A stretch of 64,000 nucleotides of DNA from Halomonas qaidamensis (GCF_025917315.1 NZ_CP080627.1:2046001-2110000), one strand, 5' to 3'; counted from the stretch's first letter, positions 46,348-57,061 are shown. Translations and numbers: made by a program. Notes: generated by a model from the sequence alone, not told the origin.

Positions 46348-47243
46348 TCGAGATCGTAACCCAAACTTTTCAAAGCCCGCTCGTCATCTGACCAGCCGCG
46401 TTTCACTTTCACCCATAAATTTAGCATGACTTTGGTACCCAAGGCGCGCTCCATGTCTAGGCGTGCTTCACGACCAATGCTTTTAATACGATCCCCATTC
46501 TCACCAATTAAGATAACCTTTTGGCCCTGGCGTTCAACAAGAATCAAGGCACTGATATGGGTTACACGCTCAGTTTCGCGAAACTCTTCGATTTCTACGG
46601 TCATTTGATACGGCAGCTCATCACCCAGCTGGCGCATGACTTTTTCTCGCACTAGCTCGGCTGCCATAAAGCGCAAACTCTTGTCAGTCACTTGATCTTC
46701 TGGAAAAAAGTGAACGCTCTCTGGCAAGTATTTGGCAACTTCCTGTTCTAACGTTTCTACCTGAGTGCCATGCTTTGCAGAAATGGGCACTACTGCAGCA
46801 AACTCACGACGCGCGCCTACTTCCGCTAGCCAAGGTAACAAATCACCTTTTTCGTTTAAGCGATCTACTTTATTGACTGCTAAAATTACTGGCGCTTTAA
46901 CATGCTCAAGCCGTTTTAAAACGGCTTGGTCTTCATCCGTCCAGCGGGTACGGTCGATGATGAACACCACACAGTCAACATCACGCAGTGCCTGAGTTGC
47001 TGCTTGGTTCATAAAGCGATTAATTGCTTTATTACGATCTTTTGACATGATGTGCATGCCAGGCGTATCAACGTAGATGAACTGCGTTTCTTCGACCGTT
47101 TTAATACCCATCACCTGATGCCGCGTGGTTTGGGGCCGACGCGAAGTGATGGATATCTTTTGCCCCAGAATCCGATTCATGAGGGTTGATTTGCCTACGT
47201 TGGGCCGTCCAACGATGGCCACGAAGCCGCAGGTTTGACTCAT
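46344..47243 (-). CDS. era: GTPase Era
   Basis: A 299-residue GTPase for 30S subunit maturation. G1 is GRPNVGKS, G2 lies in [10 protein letters not shown]3 in DTPGMH, G4 is NKVD and G5 is SAK. A C-terminal KH RNA-binding domain (about 210-285) has [27 protein letters not shown]. The 4-nt overlaps with rnc and recO show tight coupling. Confidence 0.97.
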   Translation of the reverse strand: MSQTCGFVAIVGRPNVGKSTLMNRILGQKISITSRRPQTTRHQVMGIKTVEETQFIYVDTPGMHIMSKDRNKAINRFMNQAATQALRDVDCVVFIIDRTRWTDEDQAVLKRLEHVKAPVILAVNKVDRLNEKGDLLPWLAEVGARREFAAVVPISAKHGTQVETLEQEVAKYLPESVHFFPEDQVTDKSLRFMAAELVREKVMRQLGDELPYQMTVEIEEFRETERVTHISALILVERQGQKVILIGENGDRIKSIGREARLDMERALGTKVMLNLWVKVKRGWSDDERALKSLGYDLD

Positions 47244-47932
47244 GACTTGTCTCCAGGTGTTTTTTCAAGATGGGATAGCGCTTCTTCAGCCGCTTGCTGC
47301 TCAGCATGGCGGCGGCTGGGACCTTTACCCGTAGTATGCTCGGTTAGCAAATCAATGTAGCACTCCACGGTAAAGGTCTGGGCATGTGCTTCCCCCTTTA
47401 CAGAGACTACTTCATAGCGTGGCAATGCCGCCTGGCGCGATTGCAAAAATTCTTGTAGGCGTGTTTTGGGATCTTTCTGAGTATCTTGTAGCGAAATATT
47501 TTCAAGTCGTTCGGCGTACCATGCCAACACGCGTTGACGAACAACATCCATCCCCGCGTCTAAATAGATAGCACCAATCACAGCCTCTACTGCGTCCGCT
47601 AGAATAGATTCACGGCGATGACCACCGCTCTTCATTTCTCCCGAGCCCAGCCGCAAGCATTCACCAAATTCCATTTCCCGCGCTAGCTCAGCCAGCGTTT
47701 GGCCTTTTACCAAACGCGCCCTCAGTCGCGACAACTGACCTTCTCTAGCTTGCGGAAAGCGTTGGAAAAGCGCCTCAGCAATTACAAAATTGACGATAGA
47801 GTCACCCAGAAATTCCAGGCGCTCATTGTTACGACCACCGTAGCTACGGTGGGTCATAGCCAGCTCCATCAGCATAGGATCACCGAAGGTGTGGCCGATT
47901 CGTCGGCAAAAAGCGGTTAGGGAATTACTCAC
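47240..47932 (-). CDS. rnc: Ribonuclease III
   Basis: A 230-residue double-strand-specific RNase processing rRNA. The catalytic signature is [18 protein letters not shown] (about 35-52), with the second acidic pair in [16 protein letters not shown] dsRNA-binding domain (about 158-225) ends in [21 protein letters not shown]. It overlaps era by 4 nt and is 61 bp after lepB. Confidence 0.97.
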   Translation of the reverse strand: MSNSLTAFCRRIGHTFGDPMLMELAMTHRSYGGRNNERLEFLGDSIVNFVIAEALFQRFPQAREGQLSRLRARLVKGQTLAELAREMEFGECLRLGSGEMKSGGHRRESILADAVEAVIGAIYLDAGMDVVRQRVLAWYAERLENISLQDTQKDPKTRLQEFLQSRQAALPRYEVVSVKGEAHAQTFTVECYIDLLTEHTTGKGPSRRHAEQQAAEEALSHLEKTPGDKS

Positions 47933-47993
47933 AGTGCTCCTACGTCGTTGACGTTAACTAATATGACAGCATTAACAATTTGCAAACTATATT

Positions 47994-48797
47994 TCATTCA
48001 ATACGCCGCACGCTTGTAAAACTGGGCAAACCACCGTCCCAATGCATCCAAACAGCAAACGCTCTTCCAACAATATTATCTTCAGGGACAAACCCCCAAT
48101 AACGGCTATCGTTAGAGTGGTCACGGTTATCGCCCATAGTGAAATAGTGCCCATCTGGAACAACCACTTCACGCATCTGGGGGCCGGGATCTCGGGGGTT
48201 ATTGTAGATATAGTGACTAACGCTACCTAGTTGCTCTTCTAATAATAACTGCTGCGGTGAAAGCTCGGGGCCTTCTTCTATCAATGTTTTTGTAATCGGC
48301 TCACCGTTAACATACAGCTGTTTCCCTTCATAACGAATACTGTCCCCAGGTAGGCCCACCACCCGCTTAATAAAGTTAACTGCTGGCTCTTCTGGAAAAC
48401 GGAAGACCATTACATCGCCTCGTTCTGGATCATCTACTTCCAGGAAGCGATGATGCACCACAGGCAGACGCAACCCGTAGGCAAATTTATTCACTAGGAT
48501 AAAATCGCCCACTTCAAGCGTTGGTTTCATTGATCCTGATGGAATCTGAAACGGTTCAACAATAAAGCTACGTACAACCAACACTACTAGCAAAACTGGG
48601 AAAAATGAGCGCGAATAATCAATTGGCCACGGCTCTTTTAACAGTTTCTCGCGGGTGGGTGCATCTAAGCCTTCCGTGGTCGCTGCTTCAGCAGTCGCTA
48701 ATCGCTCACGGCGCTTAGGCCTTAGCCAAAGCACATCCAGTAAATAAATAGCCCCAGACAGCGCAACGGCAATTACCAGTAATAGTGAAAAATCCAT
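47994..48797 (-). CDS. lepB: Signal peptidase I
   Basis: A 267-residue membrane protease that cleaves signal peptides. TM helices lie at about 2-22 and 62-80. Catalytic Ser89 is in IPSGSMKPTLEVGD, and Lys144 in NFIKRVVGLPGD. The C-terminal box GDNRDHSNDSRYWGFVP is present. It is 15 nt after lepA. Confidence 0.96.
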   Translation of the reverse strand: MDFSLLLVIAVALSGAIYLLDVLWLRPKRRERLATAEAATTEGLDAPTREKLLKEPWPIDYSRSFFPVLLVVLVVRSFIVEPFQIPSGSMKPTLEVGDFILVNKFAYGLRLPVVHHRFLEVDDPERGDVMVFRFPEEPAVNFIKRVVGLPGDSIRYEGKQLYVNGEPITKTLIEEGPELSPQQLLLEEQLGSVSHYIYNNPRDPGPQMREVVVPDGHYFTMGDNRDHSNDSRYWGFVPEDNIVGRAFAVWMHWDGGLPSFTSVRRIE

Positions 48798-48812
48798 GTG
48801 GGGTAAGTATCC

Positions 48813-50630
48813 CTAGTCGTTTACCTTGAGCACAGCAAGGAAGGCATCCTGGGGAATTTCAACACGCCCCACCTGTTTCATCCGTTTCTTACCGGCCTTC
48901 TGTTTTTCCAGTAGTTTCTTTTTACGGCTGACATCGCCGCCGTAACATTTTGCCGTCACGTTTTTACGCAGTGCTTTGACCGTTGAGCGCGCAACCACTT
49001 GGCCCCCAATAGCCGCTTGAATAGCCACGTCAAACATTTGCCGAGGAATCAGTTCTTTCATTTTTTCCACTAGCAAACGGCCACGGTTATGCGCATGATC
49101 GCGGTGGATAATGACGGCCAACGCATCAACTTTATCGCCGTTAATCAACACGTCCAGACGAACCAACTTAGCGGCTTCAAAACGCTCGAAGTTATACTCC
49201 AGTGATGCATAACCACGCGAAATTGACTTCAAGCGATCAAAGAAGTCCATGACAACTTCTGACATAGGCAATTCATAGGTTAACTGGATCTGATTACCCA
49301 GGAATTGCATATCTAGTTGGGTACCACGGCGCTGTTCACACTCAGCAATCACGTTACCAACATACTCTTGCGGGACCAGGATGCTGGCACGCACGATGGG
49401 TTCTCGCATCTCGTCAACATCGGCCATATCAGGCAGTTTTGATGGATTCGATACGTACTGAATATCGCCATTCTTCATGGCAAGTTCATACACAACCGTT
49501 GGCGCTGTGGTGAGTAGATCAAGATCATATTCACGCTCTAAGCGCTCTTGGATGATCTCCATGTGCAGCGTGCCTAGGAAACCAACGCGGAAACCAAATC
49601 CAAGCGCATCGGAGTTTTCCGGCTCATACTCAAGGGAAGCATCATTGAGCGCGAGCTTTTCAAGTGCATCACGGAAGTCTTCGTAATCATCGGCACTCAC
49701 AGGGAACATGCCCGCATACACCTGAGGCTTCACCTTTTGGAAGCCAGGTAAGCGAGGCACATCGGGCGTTTTAGTGTGGGTGATGGTATCGCCCACCGGT
49801 GCACCGTGGATTTCTTTGATGCCAGCGACAATAAAACCTACTTCACCCGCACGCAGAATATTGGTCTCTTTACGCAGCGGGGTAAAAATCCCTACCTCGG
49901 TGGCTCCCCAATCACGCCCTGTGGACTTGATGCGGATTTTGTCGCCTTTGCGCAATGTTCCGTCAAACAATCGCACTAGCGAGACAACACCTAGATAATT
50001 ATCAAACCAGGAATCGATAATCAACGCCTGAAGCGGTGCATCAGGATCACCCTTGGGAGGCGGAATATCCCGCACGAGTCTCTCTAATAAAGCGTCGATA
50101 CCAATGCCGCTTTTTGCTGACACTTGGCAAGCATCGGTAGCGTCTAGCCCGATAATTTCCTCGACTTCTTGCGCAACTCGGTCAGGGTCAGCCTGGGGCA
50201 AATCAATTTTATTAAGAACTGGCAATACTTCCAGGCCCTGCTCAATCGCGGTATAGCAATTAGCAACCGACTGGGCTTCTACCCCTTGAGCCGCATCGAC
50301 AACCAAAAGCGCCCCTTCACAAGCGTATAGAGAGCGTGACACCTCGTAAGAGAAATCCACGTGCCCAGGCGTATCGATGAAATTGAGCTGATAAACTTCA
50401 CCGTCTGCCGCCGTGTAATCCAACGTAACGGACTGCGCTTTGATAGTGATACCACGCTCGCGCTCAATATCCATGGAATCGAGCACTTGCTCCTTAAGCT
50501 CTCGCTCGGTCAGACCGCCACAGGTCTGAATCAAACGATCTGATAGGGTCGATTTACCATGATCGATGTGGGCGATTATCGAGAAATTACGTATATGCTT
50601 GAGCTTTCCGCTGGAAACGTCTTGAGACAT
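48813..50630 (-). CDS. lepA: Elongation factor 4, LepA
   Basis: A 605-residue translational GTPase. G1 is [10 protein letters not shown]2 [11 protein letters not shown]3 DTPGHVDF, G4 NKIDLP. Beyond the EF-G-like domains is the LepA-specific C-terminal domain ([22 protein letters not shown]). It acts on stalled or back-translocated ribosomes and in 30S assembly. It precedes lepB and follows mucD after 191 bp. Confidence 0.97.
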   Translation of the reverse strand: MSQDVSSGKLKHIRNFSIIAHIDHGKSTLSDRLIQTCGGLTERELKEQVLDSMDIERERGITIKAQSVTLDYTAADGEVYQLNFIDTPGHVDFSYEVSRSLYACEGALLVVDAAQGVEAQSVANCYTAIEQGLEVLPVLNKIDLPQADPDRVAQEVEEIIGLDATDACQVSAKSGIGIDALLERLVRDIPPPKGDPDAPLQALIIDSWFDNYLGVVSLVRLFDGTLRKGDKIRIKSTGRDWGATEVGIFTPLRKETNILRAGEVGFIVAGIKEIHGAPVGDTITHTKTPDVPRLPGFQKVKPQVYAGMFPVSADDYEDFRDALEKLALNDASLEYEPENSDALGFGFRVGFLGTLHMEIIQERLEREYDLDLLTTAPTVVYELAMKNGDIQYVSNPSKLPDMADVDEMREPIVRASILVPQEYVGNVIAECEQRRGTQLDMQFLGNQIQLTYELPMSEVVMDFFDRLKSISRGYASLEYNFERFEAAKLVRLDVLINGDKVDALAVIIHRDHAHNRGRLLVEKMKELIPRQMFDVAIQAAIGGQVVARSTVKALRKNVTAKCYGGDVSRKKKLLEKQKAGKKRMKQVGRVEIPQDAFLAVLKVND

Positions 50631-50780
50631 CGAGTGTGTTCTGCCTTATGGGTATGCAAGGTGCTGTTGGCGGTATTAAACCAGCATGTGCGGGCAATAA
50701 AGGTTGCCGCACCACCACTTTGCCAATGTTCGTCAAAAAGATAAGCGCTATTGTAGCGATATGCGCGGGATAGGAACAGC

Positions 50781-50803
50781 AGTCCGGCGAGAACCGCCGG
50801 ACT
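50781..50803 (-). terminator. Hairpin after mucD, possible terminator
   Basis: AGTCCGGCG (50781-50789) pairs with CGCCGGACT (50795-50803) around a 5-nt loop, 19 bp past the mucD stop. The following minus-strand sequence GCTGTTCC is not a T-tract, so termination efficiency is uncertain. Confidence 0.5.
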
Positions 50804-50821
50804 GGAGAGACAATCAGCGGG

Positions 50822-52240
50822 TTACTTTAGACGTAATGCCACAAATAGCGAGCGACCATCTCGGTACAAACGCAAGGGTATAGCGCGATCATCTGGCAAA
50901 TCTTCAACAATTCTCACCAGCTCATCTGCTGAAGAAACGCTGCGGTGATCAATGCTGACCAATATATCGCCTACACGTAGACCCGCTTGTGCAGCAACAC
51001 TGTCGGGGTCTACTTGGCGTACCTCGACACCACCACTAATGTTCAGGCGCTCGCGCAGTGCTTCGTCAATTTCTACCACGGCCACGCCTAGGCGAACCTG
51101 ATTATTACTGCTCGAACTATCGCTATGATCAGCTTCTGAATCAGGCCAGCTGCCCAGTTCAACCGTTTCGGTTACCTCTTCTCCATCACGCATCAGCGTT
51201 AATTCAACATCACTGCCTGGAGCAACGCGACCAATCAAGCGCGGTAACGTACTGGAACGATCAACCTCTTCTCCGTTCACTTCGATAATCACATCACCTG
51301 CCTGAAGACCACCTTGCGCCGCGGGGCCCTCCGGGTCTAGATCAGCGATCAGCGCGCCAATCGCCTCCTCCATGCCAAACGACTCGGCTAGATCACGAGA
51401 CACCGGCTGAATCATTACGCCCAACCATCCACGATTAACATGCCCGTCTTCACGTAGCTGGTCAGCTACATCCATTGCTACATTAATGGGAATAGCAAAA
51501 GAGAGCCCCATAAAGCCGCCGCTACGCGTCAGTATTTGTGAGTTAATGCCGACAACTTCCCCCTCTAGGTTAAATAAGGGACCACCAGAATTACCTGGAT
51601 TAATGGCAACGTCGGTTTGAATAAATGGCACATAGACATCACGAGGCAATGTGCGGTTAATAGCACTCACAATTCCTGCTGATACAGAGTGATCGAAACC
51701 AAAAGGCGATCCTATGGCAGCCACCCACTCACCGACTTTTAATTCATCAGAGTCGCCGAGATTAAGCACTGGCAAATTATTGGCATCAACTTTCAGTAGC
51801 GCTACATCTGTCTGCGTATCGCTACCCACTAGTTCTGCAGTTAGTTCTCGGCGATCATTTAACCGCACAAGAATTTCATCAGCATCTTGAACCACATGAG
51901 CATTTGTTAGCACATAGCCATCGGCACTAATAACAAAGCCAGAGCCAAGTGACTGACGTTCTTCGCTACGCCCTGGTCCCCGGCTAGGGGGTGGAGAGGG
52001 AAAGCTGTCACCAAAAAAGTGCCGGAAAATTTCGGGGATATCTTGGCCACCAAAACCTTGGATAGATGGCCCAGAGCCACGTTGAATCGTCCTACTGGTA
52101 GAGATATTGACCACACCAGGGGCTGCATCTTCAACCAACTTGGTAAAGTCAGGAAGGGTTTGCGCGTGGGCATTTTGCCCCACAGCCAAAAGTGCCATAA
52201 AGCACAGCCAAAGTACGGAAGGAAGAACCAAGCGCTTCAT
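50822..52240 (-). CDS. mucD: Periplasmic serine protease MucD/DegP (HtrA family)
   Basis: A 472-residue periplasmic protease/chaperone degrading misfolded envelope proteins. The signal peptide is about 1-26. The trypsin-like triad is His115 (LTNAHVV), Asp145 (DTQTDVALL) and Ser218 (NPGNSGGP). Two PDZ domains follow at about 265-350 and 380-465. I chose ATG 52240, with AGGAG 8 nt upstream, which gives a proper signal peptide; an ATG 11 codons earlier does not. As in Pseudomonas algU-mucABCD it closes the sigma-E operon. Confidence 0.94.
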   Translation of the reverse strand: MKRLVLPSVLWLCFMALLAVGQNAHAQTLPDFTKLVEDAAPGVVNISTSRTIQRGSGPSIQGFGGQDIPEIFRHFFGDSFPSPPPSRGPGRSEERQSLGSGFVISADGYVLTNAHVVQDADEILVRLNDRRELTAELVGSDTQTDVALLKVDANNLPVLNLGDSDELKVGEWVAAIGSPFGFDHSVSAGIVSAINRTLPRDVYVPFIQTDVAINPGNSGGPLFNLEGEVVGINSQILTRSGGFMGLSFAIPINVAMDVADQLREDGHVNRGWLGVMIQPVSRDLAESFGMEEAIGALIADLDPEGPAAQGGLQAGDVIIEVNGEEVDRSSTLPRLIGRVAPGSDVELTLMRDGEEVTETVELGSWPDSEADHSDSSSSNNQVRLGVAVVEIDEALRERLNISGGVEVRQVDPDSVAAQAGLRVGDILVSIDHRSVSSADELVRIVEDLPDDRAIPLRLYRDGRSLFVALRLK

Positions 52241-52318
52241 GCAACAGCTCCTAATCAAGCAAGTACTGACCACGTACTAAACGTAAGGAAGTGCAACTCT
52301 CAGCGAGTTACAGGAGTA

Positions 52319-52765
52319 TCAACTGACCAAGCGTGGACGGAAGCGTTCCACTCGCCCACGCAGAAGGTATTTTAGGATGACCATAGAAACGATTAACGTA
52401 CTAAAAAATAGCAGCGCGCAAAACCAATCACTCACTCCCCTACCCGCCGCAGCCCCAGAGATGATAATAGAAAACAGAAGGGGCAACGCATAAACAAGCA
52501 GAGCCAGCACGCTGACGTCACTTTTCTCGACAGTGAACGAAACTAAGCTACCTAGTGGATAACGGTTTGCATAGTGTGAGGGCAAACCACCTGGATCAAT
52601 AACAGTGTGCGGCTGACGACGAGCTAACAGCCCCACGCCACAACCACGTCCTTCAGCACATCTCTGACAAGCAACATTGCTCGACACATCAACCACGAGT
52701 CCTGTTGTCGAGTGAGCAATGACAGTGCCTGAACGTACAATAGCTTTGCAATTTGTAGTGTTCAC
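52319..52765 (-). CDS. rseC: RseC/MucC family membrane protein
   Basis: A 148-residue inner-membrane protein. The cytosolic N-terminus has a Cys cluster (Cys33, Cys36, Cys42 in ACQRCAEGRGCG), then two TM helices (about 78-97 and 102-125) and a basic tail. The family modulates sigma-E signalling and the SoxR-reducing system. It is 14 nt after rseB, matching mucC in Pseudomonas. Confidence 0.9.
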   Translation of the reverse strand: MNTTNCKAIVRSGTVIAHSTTGLVVDVSSNVACQRCAEGRGCGVGLLARRQPHTVIDPGGLPSHYANRYPLGSLVSFTVEKSDVSVLALLVYALPLLFSIIISGAAAGRGVSDWFCALLFFSTLIVSMVILKYLLRGRVERFRPRLVS

Positions 52766-52779
52766 AACGAGATACCCAA

Positions 52780-53763
52780 TTACTCAAATTGCACTGACTG
52801 AACAATTCGTTGCAGCAACTCAGCAGGTAGCTCACCGATGCCGATTAATTGCCAGGTCTGGTCTCCAGCATCTATCAATGACACAGCAGCGGTAGACACA
52901 CCTATGCGGTGAACACCCTCTTGCAGCATTGATTGACTAACGGGCGATACAAACACACTCACGGCCGCTAAGCCATCGCTGTACACACGCTGATTACTTT
53001 GCAGCCCCGGCTCTACAGGTTGCTCAACAAACCCTTCTGGCAGCCAAGTTGCCTGCCAAGACTGGTCAAGCACGCGTGAATCTTTAACGCGAAGCACTTC
53101 ACGACCAATATCACCCCTAACATCCCCTTTATACGCTGAGGGAGAGTGAAGCTGGGTGATCTGGAAAGTTTCGAGTACCCGACCTTGAGCATCACTAAGT
53201 ACGTGCTTAAGCAATAACCCTGTCGCTTGATCGACCCACCAAGCGTGATGGTACCGCTGGCTATCACTTGGTGAAAAGCGAAGTTCTACGGCATCTCTCT
53301 CGGCTACCCGTGTTTGATCTTTAAGCTCAATGTCATAGTGCTCAGCAACATGATCTGCCCATGCTTCTGGAGAGAGCGGATCGGCATCGCTGGAGGGAAA
53401 CCACGCCAAATGACCCGCGATAGATCGGCGTTCGACGCTCACCGAGGGACCATCCAGATGCTGAACAACTTGTTGACGAACGCCATCTCGGATGCGGTGG
53501 GAGAGTGCCAACGTTCTTACCCCGATAGCATCTATAGACACCGCCCGCGCTTGAAACTCAAAGCAGTGCCCTGCATATACGCTGGCTACAAGCCATTCAT
53601 GGGCAGTGTTAGAAGGGAACTGGTCAAGTGCGTCTACACAAGAAAGCGATGGATAGCTATCAGCTTTCAGCTGGAGAGGCATTAAGCTGGCACCCAATAC
53701 GCATAGGCTGACCACGAGCTTGCCTCTCCAGCATGGATATTTTCCAATCACGTTACCAGCCAC
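52780..53763 (-). CDS. rseB: Sigma-E factor regulatory protein RseB/MucB
   Basis: A 327-residue periplasmic protein that shields the anti-sigma factor RseA from proteolysis and senses lipid/LPS signals. A hydrophobic signal peptide covers about 14-34. The N-terminal LolA-like domain (about 40-210) has HLAWFPSSDADPLSPEAWADHVAEHYD, and a smaller C-terminal domain (about 225-325) contains the YSDGLAAVSVFVSPV segment of the MucB/RseB family. It lies between rseA (43 nt) and rseC (14 nt). Confidence 0.9.
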   Translation of the reverse strand: MAGNVIGKYPCWRGKLVVSLCVLGASLMPLQLKADSYPSLSCVDALDQFPSNTAHEWLVASVYAGHCFEFQARAVSIDAIGVRTLALSHRIRDGVRQQVVQHLDGPSVSVERRSIAGHLAWFPSSDADPLSPEAWADHVAEHYDIELKDQTRVAERDAVELRFSPSDSQRYHHAWWVDQATGLLLKHVLSDAQGRVLETFQITQLHSPSAYKGDVRGDIGREVLRVKDSRVLDQSWQATWLPEGFVEQPVEPGLQSNQRVYSDGLAAVSVFVSPVSQSMLQEGVHRIGVSTAAVSLIDAGDQTWQLIGIGELPAELLQRIVQSVQFE

Positions 53764-53806
53764 GTAGGCCCTCGCTTAGTGAAAAAAAGGTAGGCCAATG
53801 TGCCTG

Positions 53807-54547
53807 TCAACGTTGCCCTAAAGGTTCTGTTACTGACGAAGAGCGCATTAATGGCATCCAGCTATCACCGCTCCCACCTGCCGCACCTTGCGCATGCTGT
53901 TCAAGATATGATTTGAGCAAACGGATCTGGTCAGCATCAATGGCCATTGTCTGTTGAGACATATCTCCTTGAGGCGCAGTCGGTGTAGAGAAGCCAGCAT
54001 CGCTAACATTCATAAAACCGCTTTGGCCAGATTGACCACTAATCCGAAATGGCGTTTGTTCAAACATCGGCATTTCGGACGATGTCATTGAGGCCGGCTG
54101 AGGAGCTGATAAATTAACAGGCTGAACCTGCAAGCCACCACCTGACTGCGCTGCAATGCTATCGCCGGCACCCTGTGAACTACCTGGCGACGTATTGCCG
54201 TTGCTAAAAAACTGCACGCCGGTTATTACCATGAGCGAGACAGCCGCCGCTACCCCTGCACCACGAGCAAAAGAAAGCCCACCAGAACGAGCAGGAGTAA
54301 CCACAGTGTCGTTTTCAAGGACCGGTGCCGGCTCATCACGCAATCGATCCATGATGCCAGCCGAAAGATCAATGCTTACATCTACGTTTCGTTCACGCTG
54401 CATCATGCTGCGCGCCAAATGATAGCGCCGCCACGTCTCTGCTGCATCAGAATCATCAGGCAGAGACTTCAACACTCGGCGCAATTCAAGCTCGTCACTT
54501 TCGCTATCCATCAACGCTGAAAGCGACTCCCGTGTGTTATGACTCAT
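53807..54547 (-). CDS. rseA: Anti-sigma-E factor RseA/MucA
   Basis: A 246-residue single-pass membrane protein binding RpoE. The N-terminal anti-sigma domain (about 1-75) begins RESLSALMDSESDELELRRVLKSL and includes AAETWRRYHLARSMM. A TM helix (about 98-114) follows. The periplasmic part is long, Gln/Ser/Gly-rich, and would contact RseB; it is a site for regulated cleavage. It is separated from rpoE by 447 bp, an unusually long gap for this operon. Confidence 0.88.
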   Translation of the reverse strand: MSHNTRESLSALMDSESDELELRRVLKSLPDDSDAAETWRRYHLARSMMQRERNVDVSIDLSAGIMDRLRDEPAPVLENDTVVTPARSGGLSFARGAGVAAAVSLMVITGVQFFSNGNTSPGSSQGAGDSIAAQSGGGLQVQPVNLSAPQPASMTSSEMPMFEQTPFRISGQSGQSGFMNVSDAGFSTPTAPQGDMSQQTMAIDADQIRLLKSYLEQHAQGAAGGSGDSWMPLMRSSSVTEPLGQR

Positions 54548-54994
54548 ACTTCACACCCTCACACTGTGTTAAAAGAAGCGCTGCGATGACACTGCTAACG
54601 AGTGTTTATCAACCCAGCAACTCCACAGGCCAAGACCTTGTTTCAAATCGCCAATTTTTAAACGCTTAATAATCAGTAGCTTTAACTATTCGCTACCGAA
54701 ACTTCCTCACTAAGCGTGGCACGTTCACTTGGCGCTTAATCGACCTAACTAAGATCGTCAGGTTCTATGACGCTTCGCTTTCCAGACAGTTCACAAAAAA
54801 TGTAAAAACGTAATCAAATGTGAATGTGAAGCAATGTTTTGCCACTAGCACCCGTTGCTCATCCAGCAGCTCCTCATCTGGGAGCTGCTTTCCTTAGGGT
54901 TTAAAACAGCGCTTAAGGGTTCAAAACAGAGCTTAAAAACACGATTTAAAAACAGCACTATCTATTAACAGGCTTGCCACCATGCTTCAGACCC
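54548..54994. other. 447-bp rpoE-rseA gap with hairpin, promoter-like site and repeats
   Basis: No gene found. A 9-bp perfect stem (AGCAGCTCC 54865-54873, GGAGCTGCT 54881-54889), a 20-bp degenerate tandem pair at 54899-54938 based on TTAAAACAGCGCTTAAG, and a possible sigma-E-type promoter on the minus strand (GAACTG at 54787-54792, TCATA at 54766-54770, 16-bp spacing) are present. In other species rpoE and rseA are nearly contiguous. Confidence 0.45.
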
Positions 54995-55594
54995 TTACTC
55001 TTCGCGGCTGTTCCGTGCCGTTGTTACTAATGGACGTATATGCTCATCAACTGCTTCACGGGCGCGGAAAATGCGCGAGCGCACTGTCCCCACAGGGCAC
55101 TGCATTACCTGGGCAATATCTTCATAAGCCAAGCCGTCTAGTTCACGCAGCGTAATCGCGGTACGTAGGTCATCCGGCAGGTTCTCAATGGCTTCGTAAA
55201 CGGCAGCTTCTAATTGATCACGGGCAATCGATGCCTCCGGCGACTCAGCGTCAGCCAGCCGCCCACTCTGGTCTACCAGTTCAGCATCAACGATATCAAG
55301 GTCGCTCCCTGGAGGCCGACGGCCCCGTGACACTAAATGGTTTTTAGCCGTATTGATCGCAATGCGGTACATCCAGGTATAAAAAGCGCTTTCAGCGCGA
55401 AATTTACCAAGCGCTCGGTACGCTTTAATAAACGCTTCTTGCGCTACATCTTGTACTTCAGAGTGGTCGTGAACATAACGGCCAATCAACCCAATAATTT
55501 TGTGCTGATATTTTTTTACCAGTAGATCGAAAGCACGTGTATCACCTTTTTGGGCACGTTCAACCAACTGCTGGTCTGTTTCACGGGTGCCCAT
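54995..55594 (-). CDS. rpoE: RNA polymerase sigma-E factor (AlgU/RpoE)
   Basis: A 199-residue ECF sigma factor for envelope stress. Region 2 has VQDVAQEAFIKAYRALGKFRAESAFYTWMYRIAINTAKNHL (about 47-88). Region 4 (about 130-190) has LPDDLRTAITLRELDGLAYEDIAQVMQCPVGTVRSRIFRAREAV. Strong resemblance to E. coli RpoE and Pseudomonas AlgU. A GGAACTT-N16-GTCATG promoter upstream suggests autoregulation. Divergent from the DAHP synthase gene. Confidence 0.96.
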   Translation of the reverse strand: MGTRETDQQLVERAQKGDTRAFDLLVKKYQHKIIGLIGRYVHDHSEVQDVAQEAFIKAYRALGKFRAESAFYTWMYRIAINTAKNHLVSRGRRPPGSDLDIVDAELVDQSGRLADAESPEASIARDQLEAAVYEAIENLPDDLRTAITLRELDGLAYEDIAQVMQCPVGTVRSRIFRAREAVDEHIRPLVTTARNSREE

Positions 55595-55981
55595 TCACAC
55601 CCCCCTCCCGCTCGTGCGACGCACGCCGAGCGCTATCTCTCTTCGCCCTTTCATGTGGGCCTTCACAGCAAGCAGCATAGTGTCCCTTGGGCATTGGTTA
55701 ATCTTAATAATGACAGATGGTAGAAAATGATTCGTCTACCACATTGAGTGTTAAAAATGTCCAATGGTACTTAGTGTTACGCGTTCTTAGCGAGGCATCA
55801 AGCGCTTACACTCTCTGCTTCCCTTTTTTACTCTCAACTGGAACCTTAGATTGATCCAAAGGTCCTTAGAATCCTGACCATGACACTTTTCGATTAGAAC
55901 AAGTTCCGCAACAATTGATTTTTACCCGCCTGACACGCCATAGTAGAGCCACTTTTAGTCCATAGCGCACGCACAGGTAGC
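55595..55981. other. 387-bp divergent region between rpoE and DAHP synthase
   Basis: No gene seen. It carries the sigma-E-type promoter of rpoE (55879-55907, minus strand), giving a leader of roughly 275 nt. The DAHP synthase promoter should lie in the right-hand part; I cannot place a clear -10/-35 for it. Confidence 0.5.
55879..55907 (-). promoter_or_regulatory. Sigma-E-type promoter of rpoE
   Basis: On the minus strand GGAACTT (55901-55907) is followed after 16 bp by GTCATG (55879-55884). The -35 is identical to the sigma-E consensus and the -10 is a partial match to GTCTGA. This fits autoregulation of rpoE. Confidence 0.6.
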
Positions 55982-57061
55982 ATGATGTCAGATCAGCAGG
56001 TTAGTAACCTTAACGTCCTTGCACAGGATGTTCTTACCACCCCCGCAGCCCTCAAGCAGACCATTCCGTTAACGGAAACTGCAGAACGCTCTGTTATAGA
56101 GGGCCGTCGTACCATTCAAAACATCCTCGATGGCAAAGATCACCGGCTTCTCGTTGTCGTTGGTCCATGCTCTATCCATGATGTGGATGCCGCACTGGAC
56201 TACGCACGACGTCTACGTAAATTAGCAGATCAAGTAAATGACAGCCTTTTTATTGTCATGCGCGTTTATTTCGAAAAACCCCGTACTACCGTCGGTTGGA
56301 AAGGGCTGATTAACGACCCGCATCTTAACGACTCTTTCGAAATTGATGAAGGCCTGCATATCGCGCGCAAGTTACTGGTGGACCTAGCTGAAATTGGCCT
56401 ACCGCTTGCAACGGAAGCGCTAGACCCGATTTCACCGCAGTATATGCAAGACTGCATCAGTTGGTCAGCGATTGGTGCACGCACTACAGAATCGCAAACC
56501 CACCGGGAAATGGCCTCTGGACTCTCTTGCCCGGTAGGTTTCAAAAATGGTACCGACGGCAGCCTAGACGTTGCCATTAACGCCCTACAATCTGTTGCTA
56601 GCCCTCACAATTTCCTGGGCATCAACAACGAAGGTCAAGTCGCTATTATTCGTACCCGAGGTAACGCTTATGGCCACGTCGTCCTTCGCGGCGGCAATGG
56701 CAAACCCAATTATGACAGCGTCAGCGTTGCCCTAGCAGAAAAAGAGCTGAAAAAAGCCGACCTTTCCGCCAACATTATGATCGATTGCTCGCACGCCAAT
56801 TCTAATAAAGATGCTGGCCTACAGCCGCTGGTGCTCGAAAATGTCACCAACCAAATATTGGAAGGCAACACCTCCATTATCGGTCTGATGGTTGAGTCAA
56901 ACATTGGCTGGGGCAATCAGAAAGTGCCTGCCGATCTTAGTCAGCTAACATACGGCGTTTCTATCACTGATGCCTGTATTGACTGGGACACAACGGTCGA
57001 CACATTTACCCGCATGAACGAGAAACTTGCTCCGGTGCTCGCCAAGCGCATCGCCCAGTAA
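55982..57061 (+). CDS. aroF: 3-deoxy-7-phosphoheptulonate (DAHP) synthase, AroF/AroG class I
   Basis: A 359-residue class I-alpha DAHP synthase, first enzyme of the shikimate pathway. Key segments are VVVGPCSIHD, MRVYFEKPRTTVGWKGLINDP, SWSAIGARTTESQTHREMASGLS, PVGFKNGTDGS and MIDCSHANSNKD. The segment ATEALDPISPQYM is closer to the Tyr/Trp-sensitive AroF/AroH forms than to AroG, but the feedback specificity is not certain. ATG at 55982 or 55985 may be the start. A terminator follows. Confidence 0.93.
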   Translation: MMSDQQVSNLNVLAQDVLTTPAALKQTIPLTETAERSVIEGRRTIQNILDGKDHRLLVVVGPCSIHDVDAALDYARRLRKLADQVNDSLFIVMRVYFEKPRTTVGWKGLINDPHLNDSFEIDEGLHIARKLLVDLAEIGLPLATEALDPISPQYMQDCISWSAIGARTTESQTHREMASGLSCPVGFKNGTDGSLDVAINALQSVASPHNFLGINNEGQVAIIRTRGNAYGHVVLRGGNGKPNYDSVSVALAEKELKKADLSANIMIDCSHANSNKDAGLQPLVLENVTNQILEGNTSIIGLMVESNIGWGNQKVPADLSQLTYGVSITDACIDWDTTVDTFTRMNEKLAPVLAKRIAQ

